Numbered from the stretch's first letter, positions 23,105-34,690 are shown. The stretch: DNA of 64,000 nt from Chrysogorgia sp. JL179-B06 (GCA_035772405.1 JAYKKM010000375.1:4242501-4306500); one strand, 5' to 3'. Notes: generated by a model not told the origin, from the sequence alone. Numbers and translations are program-made.

Positions 23105-23470
23105 AATCTTACAAGAGAAATGTCATCCTTAAATATTTGTCTAATTGATTGTATATCATAGCACCCTGGTAGGCAAATGATTTTTTTCCAATGCTGGTGC
23201 GAATTTTTGGAAATACTCGTGGAGTATTCTTGTTGTGTTTGAGCCGCTTGTAATCAACCAAAGTGAATGTACGAAGATGTACATGCTTATTCTTGGTCTC
23301 GAGAACAGCCATTTTTGTTCCATGGGCATTGGGTATATTTTATCATTGAAACCAGTTTGCATGATGTGCAAGATCAGAGATGACACAGAAAGCGAACCGT
23401 GTGTCCATCAAGGCCGATTTCACGATGCCCACAAACTGTGTAAAAAAATGTGTCAAAAACTTTAACAGCA
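23105..23470 (-). mobile_element. LINE reverse transcriptase C-terminal remnant
   Basis: Minus-strand translation gives KIRTSIGKKSFAYQGAMIYN with YNQLDKYLR, the familiar R-T-x-x-G-K-K-S-F-x-x-x-G-A-x-x-W/Y-N block of LINE ORF2 C-termini. The upstream part is frameshifted. Confidence 0.72.
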
Positions 23471-23689
23471 CGCGCGCAAATACATTTTTTCTCTGCTCTT
23501 AAATCACTTCGCATTTACGGATTTAAAGCTTTTCTAAACATAAATGGTAAATATCGTTTGCTCGGCCAATCTGGTGGATTTAACTGAATCGTTTTTTCTC
23601 TTACTTTTAACTTTTATGGTAGATGAAACTGTCCAGATGTGGTAAATTAAATTCGACTGAAATTCTGCGTTTAACTCGACGTCGCATTT

Positions 23690-23960
23690 ACGCCGCATTA
23701 GTATTACAGGCGAATTTAATTCAAATTAAATTCGTTCGTATTAAACTCATCTATTGTGCATCGTATAGCGCAGGCAAACAAATTAACATAATATGAAACA
23801 AAACAGCACAACAACAATCATTTTAAGTTCCTTCAAATGGAAGTAATAAAATTAATTGCAAGTAATATGAGTGGTCAAAATGACCGGCGTTTTACAAATT
23901 TGACCGGTCATATTAAAAATTTGGCCAGTATTTGACCGGTGACCGGCCGTTATTTTGAGC
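23690..23960. repeat. Palindrome and GACCGGT-word cluster
   Basis: CGAATTTAATTCAAATTAAATTCG-type self-complementary sequence lies near 23712-23736. Six GACCGG words between 23880 and 23947 end with TTTGAGCCCTGTAT. These look like subterminal motifs of a non-autonomous DNA element. Confidence 0.5.
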
Positions 23961-24034
23961 CCTGTATACGATTGTCATTCTGGCGTACATATGATTTATG
24001 ATTCGATGGCGAATGTTGACACGCGTGTAGAATT

Positions 24035-24115
24035 TGTCGTAAATGCATGATTGTCATCTTGATCACTTGATGTATGTAAATACTTAAAGTGATCAAGATG
24101 ACAATCATTTACGAC
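24035..24115. repeat. Compact near-perfect hairpin
   Basis: GATTGTCATCTTGATCACTT pairs with AAGTGATCAAGATGACAATC. The stem extends through GTCGTAAAT/ATTTACGAC with a 4-nt bulge, and the loop is about 16 nt. The size is compatible with a small hairpin RNA precursor or a minimal foldback element. Confidence 0.85.
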
Positions 24116-24439
24116 GAATCTTATCAAAAAATGACAAATCTTATCTCATACTCGTCCTTAAATCTAAAGCTCCTGATACACTAAATCTGAAAATAATCTG
24201 AAAGTTACAGTAGAATCTGACTGTATCATCTATTTGGGTTTGTTATTAAAACTTGTATCGACGATATGCTGGGAATTGGGCTTTATTTAAAATTGTTTTC
24301 TTCTTGGGTTGGGTAAAAGTTTTTCTTGCATAAATGGTAGGGACGGTTAAATTTCTGATCTTATAATTTAGTTGGATAAAAATTTTTCTCGCACCAAATC
24401 TATTTCTCCTCGGCTCCGACCCCGACCATAAACAATGAT

Positions 24440-25035
24440 CGATCCCAATAAACTATTCATAAGTATTACCATAACCTATGTGATTATATTTTGAGCAAGT
24501 TACAGCGAATTCAAAATACAGCAAGACTTGTAACAGGGGTTAAAAAATCGGAGCATATCTCCCCTGTGCTTCGTAATCTTCACTGGTTGCCGGTGAGAAC
24601 TTGTATTTAAGATACTAATAATTACTTTCAAGGCTTTGCATGGCCAGGCGCCTGTTTATATTACTGATTTGCTAAATAAATATAAACCTACTCGTGCTTT
24701 GAGATCATCAGACCGTAATCTGCTACTTGAGCCAAAATGGCCAAAACGGTGACTCATGGAGACAGAGCGTTCTCGGTTTCGGTACCAAAACTGTGGAATT
24801 CGTTACCACAGGAAATTAGAAGCTTTGATATGTTGGGTAATTTTAAGTCAGCAGTTAAGACTTTTCTTTTTTAAAATTAATAGTTTTTTTTGTTCATAGT
24901 GGTAATATATGTAGTAGGCTTTATCTTATAATGAAACTGTAATAAGTTTTATAAGTAAATTTAAGAATATATTGTTGTAAGTGCATTGAGACTATTGTAT
25001 AATGCTCCTAATACGTCTATTATTATTATTATTAT
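24440..25035 (+). mobile_element. LINE reverse transcriptase C-terminal fragment and (TTA)n tail
   Basis: The translation, with frameshifts, reads LSKLQRIQNTARLVTGVKKS, then PVLRNLHWLPV and RAFSVSVPKLWNSLPQEIRS. This is the classic thumb and C-terminal order of L2/CR1-like elements. It ends in TATTATTATTATTATTATTA at 25018-25041. Degenerate, not functional. Confidence 0.85.
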
Positions 25036-25239
25036 TATTATTCAAAATTCAATTTTAAAAATCATAAAACGCGTCTTTTTCTTATGTGCAATGTTGACTG
25101 CAACGCCACCAAAACGTTCCTGGCCTCTCGTACGTATAGGAATGTATTTTCGTTTCTATCTCTTCTTCCAAGTATAACATATTCGGTAATCAGGATTTGC
25201 CATTCTTTGTGGAACCAGCATATTACCAGCTTTATTATA

Positions 25240-25535
25240 TACATGACAAAATTACTGGATTCTGATTGGCTGAAACGAGTGCAATAAATCATTAATTGCA
25301 CTCGAGTGCAATAAATGAGAGTGCAATTATTTAATTAACGTAATTTTGTCATGGAAATAATAAACAAGTAATCGTATGATAGCGAGTGCAATTAAGGATT
25401 TACAATACTCGTGATATTTGAAAATTTGCAAAATTACACTCGCCTATAACGGCTCGTGCAATTTTGGCAAATTTTCAAATATTACTAGTAGTGTAAATCC
25501 TTAATTGCACTCGCTATCATATGATTACCTATATT
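25240..25535. repeat. Nested hairpins with CGAG-type centre
   Basis: The outer pair AGCGAGTGCAATTAAGGATT / AATCCTTAATTGCACTCGCT (25381-25400 and 25497-25516) encloses ATATTTGAAAATTTGC and its complement. The centre is ACACTCGCCTATAACGGCTC at 25436-25455. A second smaller palindrome (GCACTCGAGTGC) lies near 25301. Confidence 0.85.
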
Positions 25536-26047
25536 TATACCAATTCAGTCTGAAAATATCTCATTGCCGCGTATAAGCAACAAACGTAAGTAAGATGCAG
25601 ACGTGCATTTTGATTTGGTGACACATCATTAGAGTTTTCACAGCTGCTGTGTAAAGATTAGAGTTTACCTTAAAATATCAAAGGAAGAAGACAGTATAGT
25701 ATTCGAGGGTTGGAAATCGCAGTGCTATGAAGTTCAAATTACAATCTCTCCCTCTGCCTTTCAGTTCATTAAAATGAACAATTATCTCCGTTTTTCTGCG
25801 AATTTTTCAGAGAATTTTGTGTCTTCCTTCATTCCACGTTTTTTTAACGTCATTATAGTGATAAATCTAACACATTAATTATGCTCCAGACGAGAAAGAG
25901 AGATATACCATATTTTCTGGAATTTAGATTAATTGAAAAAAGGTGCAGAATGGTGGAACATATTCAGCGGGATTAAATAATATAGAACAAGATTTCGTTT
26001 TCCGTAAAGTCATATTCAAAGCGCTAGTATATATGATCTCATCCGCA

Positions 26048-26184
26048 GAATCAATGACTTTGGATCTTAATGAATATGACTACATTCCACTAATATATGA
26101 TCAATGCCTTTGGATCTTAACTTTGGATCAATAATTTTTGATCAGAATCAATGACTTTGGATCTTAATGAATATGACCACATTA
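26048..26184 (+). repeat. Direct repeat, ~37-bp unit twice
   Basis: AATCAATGACTTTGGATCTT…GAATATGAC occurs at 26048 and 26147, 99 bp apart, with partial copies between. Confidence 0.8.
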
Positions 26185-26451
26185 GAACTAATCAATGATA
26201 ATATGATTCAATTAGTCATAACTGCAAGGTTATATATAAGTATATATAGGATTATTTTATACATCTGGTAATATGTTATATTTATATTTTGGATGTAAGA
26301 TGTAAGATACTCGAGGGCATGAATAATTATTTTTTGCAAAAATGTTGGCTAAGGATAAAAGAGTGCTCAATACTGTAAACAGTAGACCAAGTATACAGTA
26401 AATTAAAAACAAAGCGTGAAACTCTACAATAAAGTTTTTACTACCTAGCAG

Positions 26452-26700
26452 GAGGTCTATATCAGATTTAAAACAGGACTGGCGATAGCCTAGTATTTTA
26501 GAGCTGATATAGACCGAACTGCGAGGTTTGTAAATTATATATCTAAAAAGAATCATTTGATATGTTCATTGGCGTAGTAATTTTGAAAATTAACATTATC
26601 TGAGCTGTAAAAATGAGGGAGAAATTTACAGCGAGTCTAGATACGGGTCGTGATTTTCCGGCTTTGTATTTTCCGCATGAATTTTTAATGAATTATATAT
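26452..26700. repeat. Hairpin with GGCGATAGCC centre and CATGAATT word
   Basis: The arms GGTCTATATCAG / CTGATATAGACC (26455-26467, 26503-26514) enclose ACTGGCGATAGCCTAGTATT. The flanking 26560-26700 block, ending CATGAATTTTTAATGAATT, matches 50095-50250. Confidence 0.75.
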
Positions 26701-26734
26701 ATATACAGAACTCGTGACTAGGCTCTCGGCAACG

Positions 26735-26806
26735 GCTTCCGTAGCTCAGTGGTCAGAGCACTGCACTAGCAATCGCAGGGTCGCGGGTTCAATTCCTACC
26801 GGAAGG
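26735..26806 (+). tRNA. tRNA-like SINE head, copy 1
   Basis: A cloverleaf-like sequence with A box TAGCTCAGTGGTCAG and B box GGGTTCAATTCC. The anticodon arm CTGCACTAGCAATCGCAG has one extra base compared with the copy at 59282, which destroys a normal 7-nt loop. Repetition and shared flanks argue for a mobile repeat, not a tRNA gene. Confidence 0.55.
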
Positions 26807-27010
26807 CCGCTAAGTTGCATTTTTCGCAACTGGTCCCGGTTTGGTCTTAAAATGTATGTATTCCAACACTTGAAATTTTCCTTTCGACACAGAGCTTTCG
26901 ACATGTAGTTTGATCGAGTGAAATGCCAAATATTACCTATAATATACCCAGAATCTTATCCCGGCATTACCACCATATATACAGAACTCGTGACTAGGCT
27001 CTCGGCAACG

Positions 27011-27085
27011 GCTTCCGTAGCTCAGTGGTCAGAGCGCTGCACTAGCAATCGCAGGGTCGCGGGGGTTCAATTCCTACCGGAAGGC
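27011..27085 (+). tRNA. tRNA-like SINE head, copy 2
   Basis: Same as copy 1 with two extra G before the B box (CGCGGGGGTTCAATTCC). It is likewise a pseudo-tRNA. Confidence 0.55.
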
Positions 27086-27240
27086 CGCTAAGTTGCATTT
27101 TTCGCAACTGGTCCCGGTTTGGTCTTAAAATGTATGTATTCCAACACTCGAAATTTTCCTTCACCATAAATCCTTTCAACATGTAGTTTGATCGAGTGAA
27201 ATGCCAAATATTATCTATATATATATATATATATAGTCAC

Positions 27241-27599
27241 CATATTCATTTAGGAATTACACAAGATCTGAAGAGTTTAGCCTTATAGTTATAGCAGTAT
27301 TAAAGATATACAATTATATAAGTATTTGAAGAATACTGAACAAGAAAATTATATACTGAAACAAAACTAAATTCCAGTTCAGATTAGCCTCGTATATTCA
27401 TGGATGAGAATTAAAGTGAATGAAACGATTTTTATTTGATATTTTCGCTGGCAAAGGCTTAAAAAATAATAGGTTTCTGTTATTAAAACTTAATATCGCT
27501 TCCTTTTACATCCAAAAACCTCAATCAAACACGATGAACTTTATATATGTGCATAATGTAGGCCTGTGATGTAAATACATTTATAAAATAACATGTATG
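27241..27599. other. Unassigned intergenic sequence
   Basis: AT-rich; no gene or clear repeat. Confidence 0.5.
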
Positions 27600-27905
27600 C
27601 TACGCAAGCTCCGATTGGTCAATACCCGTGTTTGAATCAGGCCATCCAAACACGGAAATTTCCCGCCAAAATTTTACTCAAGTTTGTGTTGCTCGTTCGT
27701 TCGTATTATTTTATAAAATAAATACCTCATGGTTTTTCCGTGTTTGGATAGCCTGATCCAAACACTTGGGATGTTGCTCGACTTTCGAAAAGCTAAAAAA
27801 CACTCGCCTAGCGGCTCGTGTTTCTTTACGCTTTTCTCAAGTCTCGCAACATCCCGCGTGTTTGGATCAGGCCATCCAAACACGGAAACCGTGCATTAGG
27901 TATTT
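27600..27905. mobile_element. Palindromic element with CACTCGCCTAGCGGCTCGTG centre
   Basis: TTTGGATAGCCTGATCCAAA and TTTGGATCAGGCCATCCAAA words occur at 27630, 27745 and 27860. The arms CCAAACACTTGGGATGTTGC and GCAACATCCCGCGTGTTTGG flank GCTAAAAAACACTCGCCTAG … CGGCTCGTGTTTCTTT. CCGATTGGTCAAT lies at the left edge. Confidence 0.85.
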
Positions 27906-28480
27906 CTTTATTGCAGCCAGGAAGCTAGGCGGAATTGGAAAACGTAACGCCTGCCACGCAGGCTACCAGGAAGCCAGAGTTAATTTTCAATAGCAAAATT
28001 CCTGTGGTCCTGTGTAGGTATTTACGTCACTAATCATTTTATGTCTATAATTTGTCGCATAAATCAGGGTAGAAAGATTAAATGGAAAGGGATTTTCTAA
28101 TGGATTGTTTTTACTTAAACAATATTTTAATACAGAATCTTAGTTTTGAATATTTTCCATTCAAAAATATCATATAAAAATTTTCATCACTTTATCACTT
28201 TTTTTTATCACTTTAAAGTATACGCAAAACTGTAGAGATCTACTTTAATCCCAAAACTGAATTGCATGTTATTAAACTTCGACTATAAATCCGTAGACAG
28301 ATTTACTGGCCAATGGATAACCGTCTTGACAAAGGCTTGGTGTTTATCTAATTTATCTGATTTAAATTCTTATAACCACTTTCCTCCGATCAATTGTTCT
28401 CATCGAGTATTTTAATTTTTCTAAAATTTATTAGATCCCTAACGATGACACAACAGACGAACCAGCGGAGCAGAAACGCC
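27906..28480. other. Unassigned intergenic sequence
   Basis: No gene or clear repeat. Confidence 0.45.
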
Positions 28481-28481
28481 A

Positions 28482-28525
28482 GACATTTATTATATGGCTT
28501 TTGGTTCATTTTGTTCTCTGTTCAA
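28482..28525 (+). repeat. 40-bp word shared with 30984-31025
   Basis: ACATTTATTATATGGCTTTT followed by GGTTCATTTTGTTCTCTGTT is identical in both places, marking another dispersed repeat. Confidence 0.85.
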
Positions 28526-28866
28526 AATCAGCTCATCAGATACAATAGAAAGCTCAATCCAGTCCTATTTTTGAGATTAGTGATAATTAAAACAATCCAC
28601 GAACTCGTTACGAACCCTCTACGAACGAACTGATTACGAAGGAACACGGGAGTACGGGACCTTGACTGCGCATGTGTAGCCCCCCACAAGCATTCTCTCG
28701 CACGTTGTGCGGGTTTAGGGTTATTTAGTGTTAGGATAAAAGTTATTTCGGGTAAGCCAATAGGAAAGTGATCCCAAAACAAATTTCTGCACGCCGTGAT
28801 GGTCTGACCGGTCGAAGGGCAAAAAGCAGGGGATTTTAACCCAAGTGCTGTTAAAGAACTTAAAGG

Positions 28867-29540
28867 ATTTCAGTCAGGGGTGTAGGTAGCTTTGTAAACT
28901 TGGGGGGCCGACCAAAGCAAAATTTTCGTTCTACCTGTCAGTGGCGAAGCTAGTCCCAAATGGGTGGTCGTGAGGCTTTCTAGGAGGGTCTGGGGGTATG
29001 CCCCCGAAAAATTTTGAAATTTAGATTCCCGCAAATGGCATTTCCTCCCTTCTGAGCGGTGATTTTTCAGCTCAGAAGTTTATAAAATTTCATATTTAGG
29101 ACTGTGGTGGCCCCAAACAATGACACATCCTGCTCTCCCGCTGTGAGCAGTGGGCCCCCAATCAAATAGTTTCGCGGGAACCACTCGACATGGACATTCA
29201 GGACGTTTTTTCATCCGGGTTACCTTTTAGCCTCAATCATTCCGCGATTTCTGCCCTTCTGCTTGCGTAAACTACAGAAATATTAGTACTTTAGTTTAGT
29301 AAAACACTCGGGTTAACATGCAAAGATATGTGATTATTTTTTTAAATTACATAACATGACATGGACATTAACAGGAAGATGTTGTTTTCGAACTTCTACT
29401 TTCAAATTCAATTTTTTTGCTGCAATTTTTCTTTCAAATTCAATTATTTTTTGGGGGGCCGAAAGCTATTCCGGCCCCCCTATTATAATATTGGGGGGGC
29501 GGTCCCCGGCCTCCCTGCTTCCTACGCCCCTGATTTCAGT
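28867..29540. mobile_element. hAT-type non-autonomous element with exact 8-bp target duplication
   Basis: The element spans 28875-29532 and has terminal inverted repeats CAGGGGTGTAGG / CCTACGCCCCTG. It is flanked by identical ATTTCAGT (28867-28874 and 29533-29540). An 8-bp duplication with CAGGGG-type ends is diagnostic of the hAT superfamily. No transposase frame remains. Its interior holds a second repeat (from 28938, GTCAGTGGCGAAGCTAGTCC … GGGTCTGGGGGTATGCCCCC) also seen at the right edge of the window. Confidence 0.85.
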
Positions 29541-29599
29541 GTCTACACGGAGCCAAAACTCATCAAAATAGTGGGCAGAGCCAAAGTTGATCAGATATA

Positions 29600-30030
29600 A
29601 AAATGTTGTGCTGCGTGGGTTGTTGGACTACCAAAATAGTGTGGGATGTAAGGGTCTAACGTTCGTCAGAGGATCAAATGATAAGTTGGCGGTCAGAGTT
29701 CTCAGCCTCATTTTTCTCTGGACTTAAAGCCATGATAAGAAAAAGATGTTTTAAATTTTGAAGTGATATTTATAAATTATTATGCATGATGATGACAGAG
29801 GCGAAGGAAGATGTTTTGGGTTATTAGGGGACTGAAGGCCGAGCGCCGAAGATTTGAACTGATCTCTGAAACACTATCGTATTTTGAGGCGAGTTTTAAG
29901 ATAATCTGAAAACCTGCACAAATCGGATAATATTGTTATTGTTGAATCAAAACATGGCACAGTACTTATTATTATGGGGAGTGCAGTTCAGGATTTCTGG
30001 GAGGGCTGCAGCCCCTGCTTCCCACGCCAT
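29600..30030 (+). repeat. Dispersed repeat fragments
   Basis: 29603-29680 has GTTGTGCTGCGTGGGTTGTT and GGTCTAACGTTCGTCAGAGG, fragments of the family seen near 41885 and 51540. 29865-29960 matches 15020-15115. Confidence 0.5.
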
Positions 30031-30849
30031 CGCGAGTGGACGTGACGTTTTGTTTTCGATAACATTGAATAGCTGTCAATGCCTTGGTTTAAGTATGGTT
30101 CAAGATACTTATAAATAAATGCTTAGTTATCAGTATCTTGAGGTCTGACGCAAATGCACAACGCTACTTACGTTGGTGTGCTAATACCACTTTTCTAGAC
30201 CAATCTCTATATATATGATAGGTCAATCATTTTTAAGCCTATTGAAAGGCACTTCGCTTCATCCTACAGTACCGTCTATACCTACGTTTCACAGATAGTT
30301 GACTGAAAGCCGACTGGATCTGTTATTTTTTAGATCTAAGCAGGAGCTCTGGAAGCAGTGGGTGTCCGGACACCCACACTTTATGGACTGTGAGTGTCCT
30401 ACATAAGGACACCCATAATATTTTAGCAAATTCTACAAACCAAAAAATGTTACTATCGAGAGGGACATTTGCCTTCTCGAAATCTACGCATGCGTAGTTC
30501 GTAAATAGGCGTCCGCGCGTGACTGAGAATAGAGTGTAAAAGAGAATGATATGCTGCTTCGCAATAAACGCTAATACTTCTGCGTGAGCGACCGATTTAA
30601 CCATTTATAAAGTACTTAGTTAGTTACTTGTTTATGCTGATATTGAAATCACGATATGTCTATTGTCTTCCACTACATTCGAACTATTCTGGCGTTGATT
30701 TCTTTCATTATTAAAATCCTCGTTTGTAGCGTCATCAAATGGTTGCATATAAGAAACGTGAGCTTCAAATTCACGCCGAGATGAAGGTTTTCGATGAAAA
30801 CATCGCTTTGCCAAACAAATTGATAATTGGTGTTGTTGACGCGAAGTAC
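30031..30849. other. Unassigned; perfect palindrome TGGGTGTCCGGACACCCA
   Basis: The 18-bp palindrome is at 30359-30376, with a nearby GTGTCC…GGACACCCAT pair. Minus-strand frame 30604-30323 (93 codons) covers it but matches no known family by eye. Confidence 0.5.
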
Positions 30850-31030
30850 ATCTTTTCGGTTTTTTATTAAAGACGTATATTAACCGAGTACAGACCGATT
30901 CACCGAGCGACGAAGGCGCGAGGTCTGTGCGAAAAAAACGAAGGCAAATACTTTACCATACAGACCAAGCAAACGAGGTTAATAAGACATTTATTATATG
31001 GCTTTTGGTTCATTTTGTTCTCTGTTTTTA
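30850..31030. repeat. Inverted-repeat element with CGAGCG…GCGAGG centre
   Basis: ACAGACCGATTCACCGAGCG and GGCGCGAGGTCTGTGCG pair around CGAAG. Weaker outer arms TTATTAAAGACGTATATTAA / TTAATAAGACATTTATTAT follow. Its right end is the 40-bp word shared with 28482. Confidence 0.65.
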
Positions 31031-32220
31031 ACGTTGTGTTTGTCTTCAGATGTTGACGTTTACCTAATACCTCTGAGCTTGTTGATTTCGCTTCATGTTT
31101 ACACGCGTTACTGGTCGTTTAAAGGCATTCATTTTCTTCATTTATAGATAAACAGCTTTCAAGAAAAGCAGCACTGATGTTCCAGAACGTGTTATTGTTC
31201 GAACTTTTTCAACGAACATACTCAAATCCTCTTTTATTTTCATCTAAATCAACTCAGAAATTTTCCCGCCAAAACTTACCGCGGTCCGGGAGGCCAGCCA
31301 ATACGCTTTTTTGCGGACCTTTCACGAACCAATCAGCATGCGCCATCTTTCTTAGCCACATAATAAACATAACTATTTTCCATAATTATTATAAGGTGAC
31401 GCATTGTATGCAGCGAACAGCGACGGAGACATTTTGGAAACTATCTGTGTAATAATAATAATAAAAGTTCTTGAAGTTGTTGTGATGTTATCTTGTATAT
31501 TATATAGTTATCTATTATATTCTCTGAATTAGGGCGTAGCCCTGTTTATGGCATTCTGTGAGACGCAGGACGTCCCACAACTTTGAAAAGCTTCCAGAGC
31601 CCCTGGATCTAAGCAAACCAGCAAGGCGTTCTATGCGATGACATGCATATAAGACAGCGACCAGATCAAGCTGGAGAACTGCGCCCACCCTACCATGCAC
31701 AGTTAAGTCCTGCGAGAGAACATTCTCAAATTAGTTGCGCTTCATCAAGAATCGACTGAGATCTCTGCTTAGTCAACACCATTTGGAAGCAGTAATGATT
31801 TGTTCTGTAGAAATTGATTTACTGAAGACTATAACGAGGCAGTGTATCAAAAACTTGCGTCAAAGTCCTCGGAAATGGAACAGCTTCTTATGTTCTGAAA
31901 TGTTAAAAATGTTATGTTCTAAATGTTGAGATAATTATTTCTTTCTTTTCTTATTTGTTGTTCTGGATCTGGTTCTCAAATTGCAAATATTACCTGTTCA
32001 CATGCATAGACGGGCCCCTTTTTATAGTAACTGTGATGTATCAGAAATTTGTTTACCAAGTCGTTCCTGCTTAGGATATCTCGCAAACGTAACCCTTCAA
32101 TTTAATTCATTCGTAATTTAGTAATGAACCAGTTAAGAGTGTAGCTAAATAACGACCTGGGCGTGGTCGTCAGCAATGATCTTATAAGTGGTCCCCACAA
32201 TTGCCAGCTGCACTGCTAAA
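31031..32220. other. Unassigned intergenic sequence
   Basis: The frames at 31177-31452, 31515-31700 and 31735-31929 are not recognised. CGAACCAATCAGCATGCGCC near 31325 resembles the CCAATCAG words beside other hairpins. Confidence 0.45.
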
Positions 32221-32224
32221 GCCC

Positions 32225-32660
32225 TGAAATGACTGACACTCGTTGCCGTCGTCTACTCTATCTTGCACTCGGATCCGATCTCATTTGTCGTATGACAGTA
32301 AGATCTCGCGCTGCTATAGATGGAGTTCAAAGACGAGCTACCAAAAATTGATATTACATGACTGTCTACGAGTCTCCCAGTGCGCGTCTCAGGAAACTTC
32401 ACTTATTGCCCATATCGTACTGGCTTGAACTTATTTTTCTACAAGCTATGCAAACATGTCCTCTACGACATTGATGTCTCTCTTATGTTACCCCTTCTTC
32501 TCTTCGCTCGTCTCGCCACCCACAATTTTTTTCACTTTTTAGGAACTCATTCTTCAATCGAATTGTCTTTCTCTGGAACAATCTCTCTATCAGTTTTCTT
32601 CTAATCTTTTTTGTTTTAGAGAAATTTGGCTTTGTTTATCGTATTTCTGGTAAATTGAAT
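32225..32660 (+). mobile_element. Decayed LINE reverse transcriptase fragment
   Basis: The + strand translation across frames shows GVQRRATK, then LRKLHLLPISYWLELIFLQ and FNRIVFLWNNLSISFL. This is the thumb and C-terminal order of the same LINE family as at 7.3-7.8 kb. Frameshifts are present. Confidence 0.7.
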
Positions 32661-33594
32661 GCCGCCATTTTATTCTAATTGCGGACGAATCCGGTCACTC
32701 CCATTAATTTTTGTATTAATACGGAAATACATTGGGACTTCATTGGCAAAAATAGCAAAGCGCAGAGATGAAGTCATGAGCTGTATCATGTTTGTTTGAG
32801 TCTATAATTTATTCTTGTTTATTCATTAAAAATTTAAAACATTTAGGAATCCCTTGATTCAAATTTGGTTTGTTTGTCTGAGTTGTGGTCTATCAATAGT
32901 AACTATGCACTTCGATTCGAGAAGTGTCCACTTCGCTATTCGAGAAGTGTCTCTCTATTCAGTGGAAACACTCGCCCAGTTGCGTTCGCGTATTCCCATG
33001 GCGACTATATTATATGGAAACTATGGAAATATTTCCTATTTCTTAACTTCAAAGCAACTAGTAAATTGTGCATTGTTAATTTTAACAATTTTAACAATAG
33101 AACAAGAAATAGCGAAAAGCAAAATTACAAGTAAATATGGAATTCGTGGCAAAATATTCAGATTCTTCTAATGCTTCCATACATTCCATGACACCAAAAT
33201 CAATAACTATAGCCATAACTACATCATATAATCACACGAATATATAATATCTCGTGTTTATACTCAATATATTATTTGGACACATATTTGAACACAGTCA
33301 CGCAATCCTGCGTTGACGTTTTTCACCAATATGAGATTTCGGTGAGCAAATAGTAAACAGGGGCAAGCGTTATATTTGACCTTTGGACTCAATTTCAATG
33401 AAAGGGCCGGGTTAGTGAAAGAAATGTTCAGTCATTTATATTATTATATATGTAAGTGGAACAGTTTTGATGAGTTAAGTTGTCTTTCGGCAAAACCTTT
33501 TGTAGTCGCAGGTGACGCGCGGTTGTGTTAATAGCTATATATAGATAGTATAAGAAGTTTGATTCCGATAACAGACTATACCGAGTACCGCGGT
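32661..33594. other. Unassigned intergenic sequence
   Basis: The overlapping frames at 32854-33171 and 32865-33134 match nothing I recognise. AAGTGTCCACTTC and CGAGAAGTGTC give a small repeated CGAGAAGTGTC word near 32920-32950. Confidence 0.45.
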
Positions 33595-33835
33595 CAATAA
33601 ATTATAACTGCTAATTTCAAAATATTTATCCAACAATCTCGTGCATATAGATAGAATCGCATGGAACCCAACCATGCTCCGCATAAGGCAACTCTGTGGC
33701 TTTTTTCCGAGTCAAATCGCTTCCAACTCTCTGGATAGCTCTCTGCTCAGCCAAAACAGCCTTGGAAGCTATTTAACTTAAGAAAAAGAAGCCACAGAGT
33801 TGCATGCGGAGGAGGCTATACATGGAACCGTATGT
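33595..33835. mobile_element. MITE with ~45-bp inverted arms
   Basis: The arms CATGCTCCGCATAAGGCAAC…CTGTGGCTTTTTT (33660-33706) and AAAAAGAAGCCACAGAGTTG…CATGGAACCG (33783-33831) pair with few gaps. The left flank is shared, inverted, with 10642-10760. Confidence 0.75.
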
Positions 33836-34169
33836 TTTGTAGATTTTACAAAGAGTGAAGTTATTGAGCAACTGTTTCTCCCCTAAGTTTTTGTGTAGCG
33901 CCACATAGACATCGCGTTCTCGTTAAACGGTGTTTAGAAATGTGGTCCGTGGAGTATTCTTCACACCAGCGTGACCATGTTGACAACGCAGATGAAGCAT
34001 TTTTGTTGTAAACACGGAGATAACGTGGGGATTAAGCCGCTACGAAACCGTCGAAAATCATCTCGGCACAACTAATGAACTGTGGGAAGTCATTGTCTAA
34101 ACGGTTCAGAACACTACGAATCTGTGGCATATATAAATTATTTTTAAAGTAATATTATATAGTGTTGAT
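33836..34169. other. Unassigned intergenic sequence
   Basis: No gene or repeat is recognised. Confidence 0.5.
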
Positions 34170-34690
34170 CGAATTAGATGTATATATCATTATATGGCGT
34201 TCAAATGGTCATATTGAATTTTGACATTATAAACGCGCAATATGGTATTACCTGTACATGTACGTCAACTGTTTATGTTCATATTGAACTGCATTTTTAT
34301 ACAAGCCTTGTACAGAGAACTATGTTATACAACTGTTTTATCTTTATGTTCAACTGCATTTTATGGAACTGTTCAAGTTACATCTGTTTAATATATTATA
34401 CATGTTCATGAACTACTTATAATTCTACGGTCTGCACGCAGGTTAGATGTTTAACCCCATGAGAGTACCTTTGGTCCAGCAAGCTCAGTGCGGTGAGCTC
34501 CATATATACGTAGAGCACGCTTCTACAAGGCTATATATTACCTCCGCTGCCAATTTGACTTCAATTAGCCGGCCACCACTTATTTTTGCAATTTTGCACA
34601 ATTGATCATGACTGCCTTGGACCATTGATTTCTAGGCAGCACTTCCCTTGCGATAGTAACTTCTAGTTTTAATAGTTACAAAGTTACAAG
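34170..34690 (+). repeat. Dispersed repeat shared with 55440-55690 (inverted)
   Basis: CAAGCCTTGTACAGAGAACT…TTTATGTTCAACTGCATTTT and the end AGCACTTCCCTTGCGATAGT…CTTCTAGTTTTAAT both correspond to the complement of the 55.5-kb block. The 34-kb copy has an insertion between these parts. Confidence 0.75.

Larger units (their letters stand above)
26697..27240 (+). mobile_element. Tandem pair of tRNA-headed SINE-like units
   Basis: Two ~276-bp units, each running ACAGAACTCGTGACTAGGCT, a tRNA-like head (26734-26807 and 27010-27086), CGCTAAGTTGCATTTTTCGC and GATCGAGTGAAATGCCAAAT. The spacing of the heads is exactly 276. The same unit lies in both arms of the 58.4-59.7 kb palindrome. Confidence 0.88.

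Noticed and set aside
26735..27085. Two genuine tRNA-Ala genes in tandem
   Set aside because: An extra base in the anticodon loop, mismatched acceptor ends and repeated flanking sequence point to SINE heads rather than tRNA genes.
30323..30604. 93-codon minus frame as a transposase remnant
   Set aside because: No catalytic motif or family signature could be seen; the covering palindrome alone does not establish an element.
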